Source: Paraferrimonas sp. SM1919 (GTDB lineage: Bacteria > Pseudomonadota > Gammaproteobacteria > Enterobacterales > Shewanellaceae). From it: a stretch of DNA of 64,000 bases. Positions within the stretch are counted from its first letter, which is position 1. Each line of letters begins with the position of its first letter. Positions 24,941 through 34,655 of this stretch are shown here, one piece after another. A model generated the notes under the pieces. The model worked only from the letters and a program-made list of their open reading frames with translations. It was not told where the DNA came from and did not search any database. The translations under genes were made by a program, and so were the position numbers. The stretch lies in NCBI RefSeq assembly GCF_010993985.1, contig NZ_WINH01000007.1, positions 62,001 to 126,000 of the forward strand. Reading direction: 5' to 3'.

Positions 24941-25714
24941 ATGAAATTCATTTCAAGCTTCGTTGTCGCTTATCTATTTTTTACCAATCATGCATGGGCA
25001 GAAACTGCCGCTGAAAAAATGGCAAAGCAGCTGCAAGATCCGTTGGCCTACATTTCTGCCATTACAATTGATAATACGGTAGGCCTTAATCAAGGCTTGA
25101 ATCAAGACCAAACCGGTTATGATTTTCAATTTCAGCCGGTCTATTCGATTCAAACGGACCATGGTTTTAGCCTTGTGCCGCGGGCGGTGGTGCCGGTTTT
25201 AGGGCAACCCAATGGCGGCGGCACCGATTGGGGTATTGGCGATAGCTCTATTCAAATGTTTTATGCGCCTTCTACGGATTCAGATATTAAATGGGGTATT
25301 GGGCCGCAGGTCTCCCTTAAAACCCGATCTGATGCTCAGTTTGCTGGTGCAGGCTGGGGCGGAGGACTCGCTGGTGTAATCGTCGGTGGCAATGATATTT
25401 GGTCATTATCTGCCATTGTCAATCATATGTGGGGTGAGGATGCTTTTAGCATGACGGCAATTCAACCTATTGTTTATTATAACTTTAAATCAAGCCCTGG
25501 CACTTTTCTCGCTTACGATAGCGTCTTAACATATGATTGGAAAAATCAAGCTGGCTGGACCATTCCACTGGGATTAAGTGGGGGTAGGATGTTCGATATG
25601 GGTGGCGGCTACGGCTTTGAGCTTAAAGTCGGTGGTTACAAAGTAGTGACAAGTCCTAAATATGGCCCTGAATGGCAAGCTAAATTTGCTTTTTCGTTTG
25701 TTTTCCCGCGATAA
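24941..25714 (+). CDS. Outer-membrane beta-barrel protein (transporter-like)
   Basis: A 257-aa secreted protein. The signal peptide is residues 1-20 (ending HAWA, cleaved before ETAAEK). The rest alternates polar and aromatic residues in strands rich in Gly, Tyr and Trp and ends with FSFVFPR, consistent with an outer-membrane barrel. It resembles proteins annotated as transporter or MetA-pathway phenol-degradation family. AAGGAA lies eight bases upstream of ATG. It is divergent from the ABC efflux operon across an 807-bp region. Substrate unknown. The barrel call rests on composition and length. Confidence 0.7.
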   Translation: MKFISSFVVAYLFFTNHAWAETAAEKMAKQLQDPLAYISAITIDNTVGLNQGLNQDQTGYDFQFQPVYSIQTDHGFSLVPRAVVPVLGQPNGGGTDWGIGDSSIQMFYAPSTDSDIKWGIGPQVSLKTRSDAQFAGAGWGGGLAGVIVGGNDIWSLSAIVNHMWGEDAFSMTAIQPIVYYNFKSSPGTFLAYDSVLTYDWKNQAGWTIPLGLSGGRMFDMGGGYGFELKVGGYKVVTSPKYGPEWQAKFAFSFVFPR

Positions 25715-25817
25715 ATGGAATGTTTAATAAGTTAAATGTCTATTCAACATAAGGTATTTTTATCTGCACAGAGCTGTGCAGCTTATTAAAGTATTCAACG
25801 GCGATTAGTTAAAACAG

Positions 25818-28019
25818 TTAAACCAATTCTAATCGCTCTCTGGAGGCTTTATTTATGGTTGTTGGCATTATGGGGGATTGCTGTTTTTTTATCACTCCAC
25901 GGCTTATCGCTATTTGTAACTTTTCAAATATTGAACCAGAAAATGTGGCTGCAGAAGTGGATGGTATTGCTTCTAGCTGAACCCCATAGCGTAGGCTATC
26001 AATTGCTTGCATAGATAGTTGGCACGCATATAAGGCTATTTGATAAAGCTTCATTGGCGTTAATTCACTATGCTCTGGGCTTAGGAACGGTAGCTGAATA
26101 ATGCCCAGACCTAAATTCTCTGGCAGATCGCCATTTTGCTGCAGTTTACTAAGGTGGCTGATAACTTGTTGTAAGTTATTGTCGTGTTCAAAGCATAGGT
26201 TTAACACGCCAGGACGTGAGATGAAAACATGGCAATACGGCAACATAGAAAGGGCATTAAAGATGTTTTTATGTTGGTCATTTAACTTATCAATACCAGA
26301 GTCAATGTCTTGATTGAGCAGTTCCTGGATGACAATAACAGCCAGAGTTTTGGTGGTTCCCTGAGCGAGATGTTGCTCTAAATTAGTTAAACCTGGTAAC
26401 TGGGTATAGCGCTCAAGAATAGCCAAGTTGCGTAATTGAGTTACTTTAGATTGCTTATCGTTGGTCTTTATCCACATAAAAAAGATGGTAAAGGCTAACA
26501 ACAGAGATAAAAAAGTAAGTAAAATAATGAACTGAAATAACTTTTCTTTATTAGATTTTATAAGGTTGCTTTGTTGTTGAGCTTTTTTTAATTGATGCTC
26601 GATTTGTTGCAGGTTTTGCTCCATCGATAAGCTGGCAACAGCGGGTGTAGTGGTTACTTGTTCATTTATAGTTTGTAGGGTTTCTAATGCCCCTTGGTAG
26701 TCATTATTCGCTTGCTGACTGGCTATTTTTAATGGTAAAAGCGTTGTTAACGCTTCAGAATTATTAGTGCTTTGGGCGAGAGCCTGAGACTCTTCGAAAT
26801 GCAATATCGCTTTTGTATATTGCCCTTGCTGGTGGGCAATTTTTCCAAGTAGTATATGAGTAAAGATTGAGAATTTAGTGATTTGATTATTTTTAAAAAA
26901 CTTATGGGCAATACTAATATGATGTTGTGCTTTATCTAATTGATTTAGTTTGAAATATGCTTCGGCAATATTCAGGTTGCTGGTAGCAATATTGATTTTT
27001 CTTCCTTTACTGATGTCATGTTTTAATACTTCGAGATGCAAGTCTAAAGATTCGTGCCATCGCTCTTGTTGATAAAAAATAGATGCCAATAAATGATGGC
27101 TGTCAGCCAGCTCCGAGGGCATATTATTTTTTTTAAATAGTTGCTGAGCTTGATTCGCATACATTTCAGATAGTGCATATTGTTTGAATTCTTTATGGAT
27201 CCAAGCAATATGATTTAACATACTCGCTCCCTGTATGGGGGCATTTATGTTATTAAAAATATCTTTTGCTAAGGTAAATTCATTAAGGGCGAGTTTCAAT
27301 TTTTGTTGTTCAACGTATAAATGGCCTCTGATCCTGTGCAGCTTTGCCCTGAGGTAAGGATGGTTGATTTTGTCGGTAATCGCTTTGGCGTTTTCGAGTA
27401 ATGGCCATTGAGAAGCTGCAGAATCAATTAGAATACCTAACATAGCTTTACTGAAGTAGGCCTCAACATATAACCATTGGTGTAAAGTTTTTTTAGGTGA
27501 TAATTTGAGTTGGAAGATGTGGTTAATTTCATCTAATGCTGAATTGAAATTGGAATCTCCCATCATATATGACTTGGCTTTGATTAAGTGGCTCACACCC
27601 TGTTGATAAGCGGTTTTGGGTTGATTGGCTAGCCATTGAGATAATTCATTTATTTGGATTGAAGGGCTGGAGTATGAGGCTCGGTGCCCAATTAAGCTAA
27701 GCTTATAAGAAAGAATTTTATCCAAGAGTTCTGAAGTTGGTAGCTTAAGCTTGTTTGCTTGTCGCTTTAGAGTAATGTCATTTTTTAGTAGTCCAGCCAA
27801 TTGCACCTGTGATTCAAATAATGAAAGATAATGACGCGGGTTCTCATTTATTTTCTTATGTAAATCAATGATGTTTAGCTTGAATATATCCTCAGATATA
27901 CTTTGCCAGCTAGTCATTAATATTGACAGTGTTAGTAGGAAACGTCTTATCACTTTAGGCTGCCTGAATACTACAAAGGCTTTTACAACATTACCCCATG
28001 TTAACCTTAAAACCTTCAT
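25818..28019 (-). CDS. TPR-repeat membrane protein with degenerate C-terminal signalling domain
   Basis: About 733 aa from ATG 28019. The frame stays open to a TTG at 28055, and a GTG at 27953 would put the hydrophobic signal (RRFLLTLSILMTSW) right at the N-terminus, so the start is uncertain. About six tetratricopeptide repeats occupy residues ~180-430 and a coiled-coil ~440-480. One membrane helix (FIILLTFLSLLLAFTIFFMW) is followed by a cytoplasmic ~200-residue domain whose spacing recalls GGDEF, but no GGDEF or RxxD motif is present. The topology is that of periplasmic-TPR sensors common in Shewanella and Alteromonas. Role unknown; convergent with the barrel-protein gene. Confidence 0.7.
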   Translation of the reverse strand: MKVLRLTWGNVVKAFVVFRQPKVIRRFLLTLSILMTSWQSISEDIFKLNIIDLHKKINENPRHYLSLFESQVQLAGLLKNDITLKRQANKLKLPTSELLDKILSYKLSLIGHRASYSSPSIQINELSQWLANQPKTAYQQGVSHLIKAKSYMMGDSNFNSALDEINHIFQLKLSPKKTLHQWLYVEAYFSKAMLGILIDSAASQWPLLENAKAITDKINHPYLRAKLHRIRGHLYVEQQKLKLALNEFTLAKDIFNNINAPIQGASMLNHIAWIHKEFKQYALSEMYANQAQQLFKKNNMPSELADSHHLLASIFYQQERWHESLDLHLEVLKHDISKGRKINIATSNLNIAEAYFKLNQLDKAQHHISIAHKFFKNNQITKFSIFTHILLGKIAHQQGQYTKAILHFEESQALAQSTNNSEALTTLLPLKIASQQANNDYQGALETLQTINEQVTTTPAVASLSMEQNLQQIEHQLKKAQQQSNLIKSNKEKLFQFIILLTFLSLLLAFTIFFMWIKTNDKQSKVTQLRNLAILERYTQLPGLTNLEQHLAQGTTKTLAVIVIQELLNQDIDSGIDKLNDQHKNIFNALSMLPYCHVFISRPGVLNLCFEHDNNLQQVISHLSKLQQNGDLPENLGLGIIQLPFLSPEHSELTPMKLYQIALYACQLSMQAIDSLRYGVQLEAIPSTSAATFSGSIFEKLQIAISRGVIKKQQSPIMPTTINKASRERLELV

Positions 28020-28189
28020 GTAGGGAACTACAACGAAGGTATTTTGCTTGAACAATTATCATATTGAGTTTTTATTGATTGGTTATGCTAAGCAATATTT
28101 CACTGAGCTTATTGATGAACTTTTAGCACTCATCACTCAATAATCTGTGCTGAAGTGATGTTTATTGTTATTGCTAGTAATAAATGAAT

Positions 28190-28219
28190 GAATAAGCCTC
28201 ACATGGGTAAGGCTTATTC
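28190..28219 (-). terminator. Terminator downstream of the sulfatase
   Basis: Perfect 10-bp stem GAATAAGCCT/AGGCTTATTC with a ten-base loop, 13 bp after the sulfatase stop, followed on the minus strand by a T-rich stretch. Confidence 0.65.
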
Positions 28220-28231
28220 TATATCTTTCAG

Positions 28232-29869
28232 CTATTTTAAAAAATCAGGAAGCTTGTTAGGGTCTTTAAATTGCTCTACTAAGCTGTCGAGACGATCAGT
28301 GTGCTTTTCCTGTTTACCCACAGGAAGCGCAACTTGAGCTGGAATGAGGGCTTGGTATCGGGCAATATGCTTAGCGATTTCAGGGTGGCCGATTAAGTTA
28401 TTTTGTTCTTTGGGATCATTATTATGATCATAAAACTCCTCACTACCATCGCGGTATAGAATGTATCTATGATCATTAGAGCGAATGGCGAAATTTTTAT
28501 AGAACCAGCTGGTAAGTACTGGTTTGTCCCATTCTAAAGATGGATCATTAATAAGTGGTAACAAGCTGTTACCATCGGCATGAGGTTGTTGCTGATTACC
28601 CATAACTTCATTAAAAGTAGGGTATAGATCCAGTAAACTTATGGCAGAGTTGACTTGGCTACCAGCGTATTTTGTGCCGGGCATTCTTACGATAAATGGT
28701 ACTTTGGTTGATTCTTCCCATAAGCTCATTTTACGCCAATTCTTTTTTTCACCTAGGTTTTGACCATGATCAGAAATAAGCACCACCATAGTGTTTTCAC
28801 TCAAGCCAGAAGCTTGAAGCTGTTTTAATACTTTACCAATTTGGGCATCCACAAAAGTGGTACTAGCAAGGTAACCCTGAACCAATTGTCGCCAGAATTT
28901 ATCCCCTAACTTTTCAACGGCAGCGTGGTCGCCACCAGGCACGAGCCCCATAGTCATCGCTTTACCATACAGTGGAATGTTGGCCATATCCGTCGCTTTA
29001 GGCAGAATAATGTCATCAACAGGGAAGCGGTCAAAGTACTCGGTAGGTGCGGTAAAAGGCACATGGGGGCGAATAAACCCCAAGGCCATAAAGAAAGGCT
29101 GATCAGATTGTTGTTTACCCAGCTGCTTTAACTGATCAACGCCCCAATTAGCAATGACTTCATCTGGCATTAGGCCATTACGCATTTTATCGCGCGGAAT
29201 CGCGCCTGCAGATAATGATGTACCAGCTGTGACTCCTAGTTCCTTATGCAGACGAGTTCCGCCAACAGGAAAAGGGTAATACTTATTTCCACGGCCTGTA
29301 TCTCCCATGCCATAGCCTTCACCATCCGCCAGTTGCTCGATACCTGGCATAGTGAGTTCTTCATCTAAAAAGCTGTCATACCATTGCCCATGTAAAGTGG
29401 TGTTGTGCTTGTTAATCTTAATATCAGTAGTGTCTGTTACCCAGTTATGATAAATCTTACCTGCACCGTGCAGACTATAGCCTGCGGCTTTAAAAAGCTG
29501 TGGAAGATGCGGGGTGTTAGGGATCACTTTGTGGGCGCTTTTCCAACCTGCATTGGTGTAAAGCCCTGAATTAATGGGATGTATGCCAGTCATAAATGAG
29601 GCTCTAGAAGCAACGCAAACAGGAGCAGAAGCATGAGCATTAGTAAAGGCAATACCCGATTGAGCTAGGGCGTCAATATTAGGTGTTTGCGCTTGGGGAT
29701 GAATTTTTTGGTAGCCTACCCAGGCATTAAGGTCGTCGACAACTAAAAATAATACATTAGGTTTGCTGGTAACCTTTTCCTCAAGTTGGACTTGCTGTTT
29801 GGGGCCATAGCTACATGCAGATAGTAAAAATGCAGCGGTGGTTGCAATAACAGTTTTCAAAAGCTTCAT
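28232..29869 (-). CDS. Sulfatase (lipoprotein, iduronate-2-sulfatase-like)
   Basis: A 545-aa arylsulfatase-family hydrolase cleaving sulfate esters, probably from marine polysaccharides. I start at ATG 29869 because it gives a clean lipoprotein signal (MKLLKTVIATTAAFLLSAC, lipidated Cys19); the upstream TTG start would add 12 unneeded residues. Metal-binding D45-D46 (FLVVDDLN) is followed by the sulfatase signature C85-V-A-S-R89, a Cys-type site needing conversion to formylglycine. The C-terminal half has SDHGQNLGEKKNW. Requires an anaerobic-type or FGE maturase, not seen in this window. Anchored in an envelope membrane; no polysaccharide lyase or SusC/D neighbours. Confidence 0.88.
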   Translation of the reverse strand: MKLLKTVIATTAAFLLSACSYGPKQQVQLEEKVTSKPNVLFLVVDDLNAWVGYQKIHPQAQTPNIDALAQSGIAFTNAHASAPVCVASRASFMTGIHPINSGLYTNAGWKSAHKVIPNTPHLPQLFKAAGYSLHGAGKIYHNWVTDTTDIKINKHNTTLHGQWYDSFLDEELTMPGIEQLADGEGYGMGDTGRGNKYYPFPVGGTRLHKELGVTAGTSLSAGAIPRDKMRNGLMPDEVIANWGVDQLKQLGKQQSDQPFFMALGFIRPHVPFTAPTEYFDRFPVDDIILPKATDMANIPLYGKAMTMGLVPGGDHAAVEKLGDKFWRQLVQGYLASTTFVDAQIGKVLKQLQASGLSENTMVVLISDHGQNLGEKKNWRKMSLWEESTKVPFIVRMPGTKYAGSQVNSAISLLDLYPTFNEVMGNQQQPHADGNSLLPLINDPSLEWDKPVLTSWFYKNFAIRSNDHRYILYRDGSEEFYDHNNDPKEQNNLIGHPEIAKHIARYQALIPAQVALPVGKQEKHTDRLDSLVEQFKDPNKLPDFLK

Positions 29870-30049
29870 ATTCGTTATTCTTATGACATTACAATTGATT
29901 AGCAAGTCACCTTAACATGAGCTCTGGTTCGCTTGTGGGCATTTAAGCTTTATGTTTCGATTATGGAAAGGCTAGCGTTTTGTAAATAACAATCGCGCTT
30001 ACTATTAGATAGCCGTTTAGTCGGCCGAAGTGTCACTAATTAAGGTAAA

Positions 30050-30071
30050 TTAGGGTGCCATGGCACCCTAA
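30050..30071. terminator. Palindromic terminator after the PLP enzyme gene
   Basis: TTAGGGTGCCA/TGGCACCCTAA, a 22-bp perfect palindrome 12 bp downstream of the PLP gene's stop, followed by a short T stretch on the minus strand. Confidence 0.65.
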
Positions 30072-30083
30072 AGGTTGTTTGCT

Positions 30084-31895
30084 TTAAAGGCTAATATCGG
30101 TAAAGCTTGGTAGATGTTGTAAAAACTTTTGCTGAACTTCCAGATAGGTTTCTTGATAAATACGGTCAATGCTCTGGCCATCTAAAAATGCCTCTGAAAA
30201 ACCCTGTTGTTCTTTATCGATTGAGTGTTTCGCTGCTTCAATAAAATGTGCAATTAACATTCTTGGATCTTCTAATCCGACGCCAATTCGCATTGTCGTC
30301 GCATATATGCCTGATTTTATTTGAGCATCTTGATTCAGTTCGGAATGAGTGGTTAATCCAGGGCAGAGTGCCACCGTATTCGTTTGTCCAAGGCTAACTT
30401 GCATACCAATAGCCGGTTCAAGCATATCGTAAAACTTTTTAAAGGTTGCTTTAGATAAGCCATCACTGCCTGATTTTCCTTCCATATTGATGGTGAATAG
30501 TGAAGCTGGTAGCCCTAAATACATATTTTGCTGACAGTGAGAGTAGTTATCACTGTTGGCAATACCAGGACAGGAAACATTTATCTGGGGATGTTCATTT
30601 AAAATGCGGGCAAGAGATAGAGTATTAATGGCTTTTTGGATCACACGTAGTTCATAGGTTTTCATGCCATTAAGTACTTCAAAGGCTTTGTCGGCATCTA
30701 GAAATGCCCCTTTAACGTAATAAACGTTCCAAAATAAAGTCTGGTCCCAATTAATCGTCACGGTATCGCCATTTGGCTTTATAAACTCAACCTTTTCCCC
30801 TTTAGGAATAAACATGTGTTCAATTCGACCAATGACAACACCTGCTGTTGTGGTTCCAGAACCAGCAAGCTCTTTGGTATAGGAATGGATAACAAAATCG
30901 GGTCGTTCCATTATATTTGAACGCTTTAAAATGGGGTGTAATAATGGTGTTCCAACCGTTGAATCGACCACTACGGTGCACTCTTTTTTATGAGCTTGAT
31001 AGCAGATCCCTGCGACATCTAATACATAGCCATGGGGATTACAGGGTGATTCAAGATAGACTACCATTTTTTTACCGGCAGCAAGTTTAGCGGCATACTT
31101 TTGTTTAGCATGATCAATAGCAATGGCAAACTCATCAGCAGAATAACCATCAACCCATTCAACACTGATATTGAGGTTGTGGGGCTTCGCAAAAAAGTCT
31201 TCAATTAATTGATAAGCACCACCATAGATATTACGCGATACTATCATGATATCTTCATGGCATAGCAGGTGGCTCAACAGGCCATCAATTGCGCCCATGC
31301 CTGAGTTAAAGTTCCAAGCGAGATATTTATCTGCATCTTGTCCTGCTTCGAGTTCAACCATCTGATTGGCTAAAGCTATCGATGTTGGATTCATGAGTCT
31401 TGAATAGATATCGTGCAGAGGCTCTTTGCCATTAAAGGCATCTTCGATCCACTCTGTACAGGCGAACATATAAGTGGCGGTTCTGGTGATAACAGGAGTG
31501 GCGGAAAAGATGGCCGCGACATTATTAAAAACCGGGTAAACGCCTTTTGATGCAAAATGACCGTTGTTGTTAGCAATAGTTCGGTAACTTGCTTGGCTTG
31601 GTTTTTGTAAATTATCTAAGATTTTGGCCAATTGGAAAGATAAAAAACGTTTGGCATTGAACCATGCAATGCGATCTCCTTTGTCTAAGCTCGCTAAGCC
31701 GTCCACCGTGATTTGCCACAGATCATGGGTTTTATTATTAGCTTGATACAAGGTTGCCGCAAGTTCAATCATAGCTTTACCAAAGGGGGAATCGGCATCA
31801 ACCCCAAAGTGCTGCGCTTGCTCAGTTGCTAACGCTAGGTGATGTTCATGTTTAGTCGTGTTTCTAAGGGGACTAAGTTGGTTGGTAAAATTCAT
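30084..31895 (-). CDS. PLP-dependent Cys/Met-metabolism enzyme (gamma-lyase/synthase type, long form)
   Basis: A 603-aa fold-type I enzyme. ATG 31895 is chosen over the open frame's upstream codon because AAGGG lies seven bases before it. The Schiff-base lysine is K341 in HSYTKELAGSGTTTAG, and other family marks are ESPCNPHGYVLD and VVVDSTVGTP. It is about 200 residues longer than canonical methionine gamma-lyase or cystathionine gamma-synthase (~400 aa), with ~100 extra N-terminal residues. Cytoplasmic. Divergently transcribed from an Lrp-type regulator, recalling the mdeR-mdeA arrangement for methionine gamma-lyase in Pseudomonas. The exact reaction cannot be set from sequence alone. Confidence 0.8.
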   Translation of the reverse strand: MNFTNQLSPLRNTTKHEHHLALATEQAQHFGVDADSPFGKAMIELAATLYQANNKTHDLWQITVDGLASLDKGDRIAWFNAKRFLSFQLAKILDNLQKPSQASYRTIANNNGHFASKGVYPVFNNVAAIFSATPVITRTATYMFACTEWIEDAFNGKEPLHDIYSRLMNPTSIALANQMVELEAGQDADKYLAWNFNSGMGAIDGLLSHLLCHEDIMIVSRNIYGGAYQLIEDFFAKPHNLNISVEWVDGYSADEFAIAIDHAKQKYAAKLAAGKKMVVYLESPCNPHGYVLDVAGICYQAHKKECTVVVDSTVGTPLLHPILKRSNIMERPDFVIHSYTKELAGSGTTTAGVVIGRIEHMFIPKGEKVEFIKPNGDTVTINWDQTLFWNVYYVKGAFLDADKAFEVLNGMKTYELRVIQKAINTLSLARILNEHPQINVSCPGIANSDNYSHCQQNMYLGLPASLFTINMEGKSGSDGLSKATFKKFYDMLEPAIGMQVSLGQTNTVALCPGLTTHSELNQDAQIKSGIYATTMRIGVGLEDPRMLIAHFIEAAKHSIDKEQQGFSEAFLDGQSIDRIYQETYLEVQQKFLQHLPSFTDISL

Positions 31896-32040
31896 GCTAA
31901 CCCTTGTTGTTGTTTTTTTGTTAACACCATTGTAGGCAAGCAATACTTTTTTAGATTGCGTTTACAAGAGTATTTGCGCTTGAAAGTTATCAATAATTGC
32001 TTAAATATAGGTGTTTTGTTAAATAAGTTGCGAAAGGGTC

Positions 32041-32499
32041 ATGGATAGCATAGATAAGAAAATTCTTGATGAGTTACAAAAAGATGCCAAGTTAACCAAT
32101 CAAGAGTTGGCGACAAAGGTTTCTTTATCACCTGCACCTTGTTTAAGGAGAGTCAGAGCTCTCGAACAACAAGGCATTATTCAAGGATACCATGCCAGTG
32201 TCGATCAAGAAAAATGTGGCTTAAGTATTAATGCCTTTGTACTTATTAAAATGGTTAGGCCAACCGAAAGCATAATGAAAGCATTTGAGGATCATATCAA
32301 TCGCGTGGAAGAGGTGGTTGAATGCTTTTTAATGACTGGCGCCCATGACTACATGCTGCATGTGGTGAGTCCATCTTTGAAAGAGTATGAAAAGTTTGTT
32401 CGCAGGGAACTGAACATGTTTGAAAGCATTGCTTCAATCGAATCTAGTTTTGCTTTTGGGCAAGTAAAACGGCTCACCAGAATCCCTATACCCCGCTGA
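32041..32499 (+). CDS. Lrp/AsnC-family transcriptional regulator
   Basis: A 152-aa regulator. The N-terminal helix-turn-helix (about residues 18-42, LTNQELATKVSLSPAPCLRRV) is followed by a RAM ligand-binding domain (~65-145), which in this family binds amino acids and assembles octamers. It is divergent from the PLP enzyme gene with 145 bp between the starts, so that enzyme is the obvious target, with a sulfur amino acid as possible effector (inference from the Pseudomonas MdeR analogy). No Shine-Dalgarno is strong before the ATG (GAAAGGGTC). Confidence 0.9.
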   Translation: MDSIDKKILDELQKDAKLTNQELATKVSLSPAPCLRRVRALEQQGIIQGYHASVDQEKCGLSINAFVLIKMVRPTESIMKAFEDHINRVEEVVECFLMTGAHDYMLHVVSPSLKEYEKFVRRELNMFESIASIESSFAFGQVKRLTRIPIPR

Positions 32500-32552
32500 T
32501 TTTTTGCTGTTTAAAATTAACGTTTAAATTAAAAGATAAACAAAACAATGAC

Positions 32553-34655
32553 TTATGGGTGAATTGTGATTGAAGATTTAGCACAAAAAAGCTTGTTGCA
32601 GGCTTCCACTAAATGATCGCCATTGGTAAGTTTGTTTAGGGTAATTTGATTGCTGCTTAATAACTGACCATCAATATACCAATCTATGCCTTTTTGATTG
32701 CTCTTCAATTTAAGTGTTGATTGCTGGTGCTTAAATAAATGCGTTAAGTTTTCTGGCGACTTAATCACTAATTCTTGAGAAAGTAAATTAGCTAAATTCA
32801 GATGCGATAAAGATTGCTTTGAATTGATGATGCTGCCATCAACTTTTAAAGTCTTAGGGATAAAACTATCGATGATATAGGCCCCAGCTTGGCTGTCTGA
32901 ACAAGTGTTCGATGCTGTTGCTGTCGCCTTGTGGCATGGCTGGATTTGGCTCACCCTGTTAGGTTTTTCTATTTTATAGGTATCCGGGGCAAGGCTATCA
33001 AAGACATCAAATAGAATGGGCCCAGCACTGATGCGACCCAATTGATTATGAACGGAACCGCCATCCGCTCTGCCTGTCCAAACACCCACGGTATAATCGC
33101 CACTAACCCCTATAGCCCATGCATCTCTTTGATTGGAACTTGTGCCACTCTTCCAAGCTATTTTTCTTTGATAAGCGGGTATACGATAGCTTGGGCCTAA
33201 CTGCTGGGATAAAATTTGAAAAGTAATATAGGCAGATTCAGGACTTAAGAGTGGCTTGTTTGGGCAACCAGAGCTGCGACTTTTCCAAGTAAGAGGGCAA
33301 TATAAGCCATTTCTGGCTAAGCTGCGGTAAAGCTGAACTAACTGCCATAAGCTTAGCTCTGCTCCCCCAAGAGCGAGAGAAAGGTTTTGTTGTTCGGGGC
33401 TGATTTGAATATGTGCCTTGTTAAGCAAATTAATCAAGCTTGTGATCTCGATAGTATTGAGTAATTGCACTGCCGCAACATTTTTGGATTGTATTAGGGC
33501 TTCATCAGCTTGGATGAGTTGTTGATACTTCTTGTTAAAGTTTTGCGGCCGATAACCGTCGAAACTATGAATGGTATCAATTAAAGAGCTTTTACTATGG
33601 ATCCACTGTTGCTCGAGTGCTAAAGCATAAATAAAAGGTTTTAATGTTGAACCTGGAGAGCGTTTTGCCCTTACCAGATCGACCTGTCCATCAATTTCTT
33701 TATTCCAAAAGTCAATCGAGCCTAGATACCCAAGAATGTTTGCTGTGTCGTTTTCGATAACAATTATGGCAATGGAATTATCATAATTAAGAAGAGGTTT
33801 ATATACATCGGCAATAAGGTTGAGTTGATACTGAACTTGTTCTGAAATTGTGGTTCGAATAATACTGCTTTTAGTGTGTTGCCTCAGCCAAGCTGCAATG
33901 TGCTCGCTATAAACCTGTTGTTTTAAAGGCTGTAATTCGAGAGGTTGCTCTAAGATAGCATCGAGTTGTAATTGGCTTAAAATATGATTTTGATAAGCAC
34001 GCTGAGCGACCTTGTTGCGCATTTTTATTGCAAGTTCAGGATACCTATCTGGGCGGTAAGCCGATGGGCGCTGGGGGAGGGCGACCAGTAATGCGGCTTG
34101 AGCCCTAGTAAGTTGCTGGGCTGACACACTAAAGTAAAATCTTGAGGCCGCTTCAATGCCTAGGTAATTACCACCAAAAGGAATTTGATTAACATATCTT
34201 TGCAAGATTTGTTGCTTGCTCAGGGTAAATTCATATTTTAGGGCAAAAAATAATTGCTGTAATTTACCCAAAACTGTTCTCGGGATGTTTTGTTCAATCC
34301 TCACAAGTTGCATTGTGATCGTTGAACCACCAGAGATAACTCTACCATTACTTAACCACTGTTTTAGTGCCCTTAATAATGAGCTAAAATTAATTCCATA
34401 ATGTTCAAAAAAGTACTTATCTTCATAATTAATAAGTAGTTTTAGGTACTCCTTACTGACGTTATCGAGTTCAACATCAAATTGATATTGACCTTTAGCG
34501 TTACTGTACCTGTGCAACACATGTTGCTGTTGGCTAAGGAGCAATGCACTGGGATATTGAACTCTGTTTTTAGTAGTGATTGGTGATAAAAACCAAAACA
34601 ACAGTGATGCCATGATTACAAGCATCACTGTTGTTACAACATATTTATTGAGCAT
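32553..34655 (-). CDS. pbpC: Penicillin-binding protein 1C
   Basis: A 700-aa bifunctional murein synthase. An N-terminal membrane anchor (about 5-22) is followed by the GT51 glycosyltransferase domain with EDKYFFEHYGINF, GGSTITMQL and the catalytic region LSKQQILQRYVNQIPFG. The transpeptidase domain has SxxK in SPGSTLKPF (~336-345) and KSGTSSNQRDAWAIG (~505). A C-terminal PBP1C (BiPBP_C) domain ends the protein. Its start overlaps the end of the alpha-2-macroglobulin gene by 11 bp, the typical yfhM-pbpC pairing. It acts in the periplasm. Confidence 0.94.
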   Translation of the reverse strand: MLNKYVVTTVMLVIMASLLFWFLSPITTKNRVQYPSALLLSQQQHVLHRYSNAKGQYQFDVELDNVSKEYLKLLINYEDKYFFEHYGINFSSLLRALKQWLSNGRVISGGSTITMQLVRIEQNIPRTVLGKLQQLFFALKYEFTLSKQQILQRYVNQIPFGGNYLGIEAASRFYFSVSAQQLTRAQAALLVALPQRPSAYRPDRYPELAIKMRNKVAQRAYQNHILSQLQLDAILEQPLELQPLKQQVYSEHIAAWLRQHTKSSIIRTTISEQVQYQLNLIADVYKPLLNYDNSIAIIVIENDTANILGYLGSIDFWNKEIDGQVDLVRAKRSPGSTLKPFIYALALEQQWIHSKSSLIDTIHSFDGYRPQNFNKKYQQLIQADEALIQSKNVAAVQLLNTIEITSLINLLNKAHIQISPEQQNLSLALGGAELSLWQLVQLYRSLARNGLYCPLTWKSRSSGCPNKPLLSPESAYITFQILSQQLGPSYRIPAYQRKIAWKSGTSSNQRDAWAIGVSGDYTVGVWTGRADGGSVHNQLGRISAGPILFDVFDSLAPDTYKIEKPNRVSQIQPCHKATATASNTCSDSQAGAYIIDSFIPKTLKVDGSIINSKQSLSHLNLANLLSQELVIKSPENLTHLFKHQQSTLKLKSNQKGIDWYIDGQLLSSNQITLNKLTNGDHLVEACNKLFCAKSSITIHP

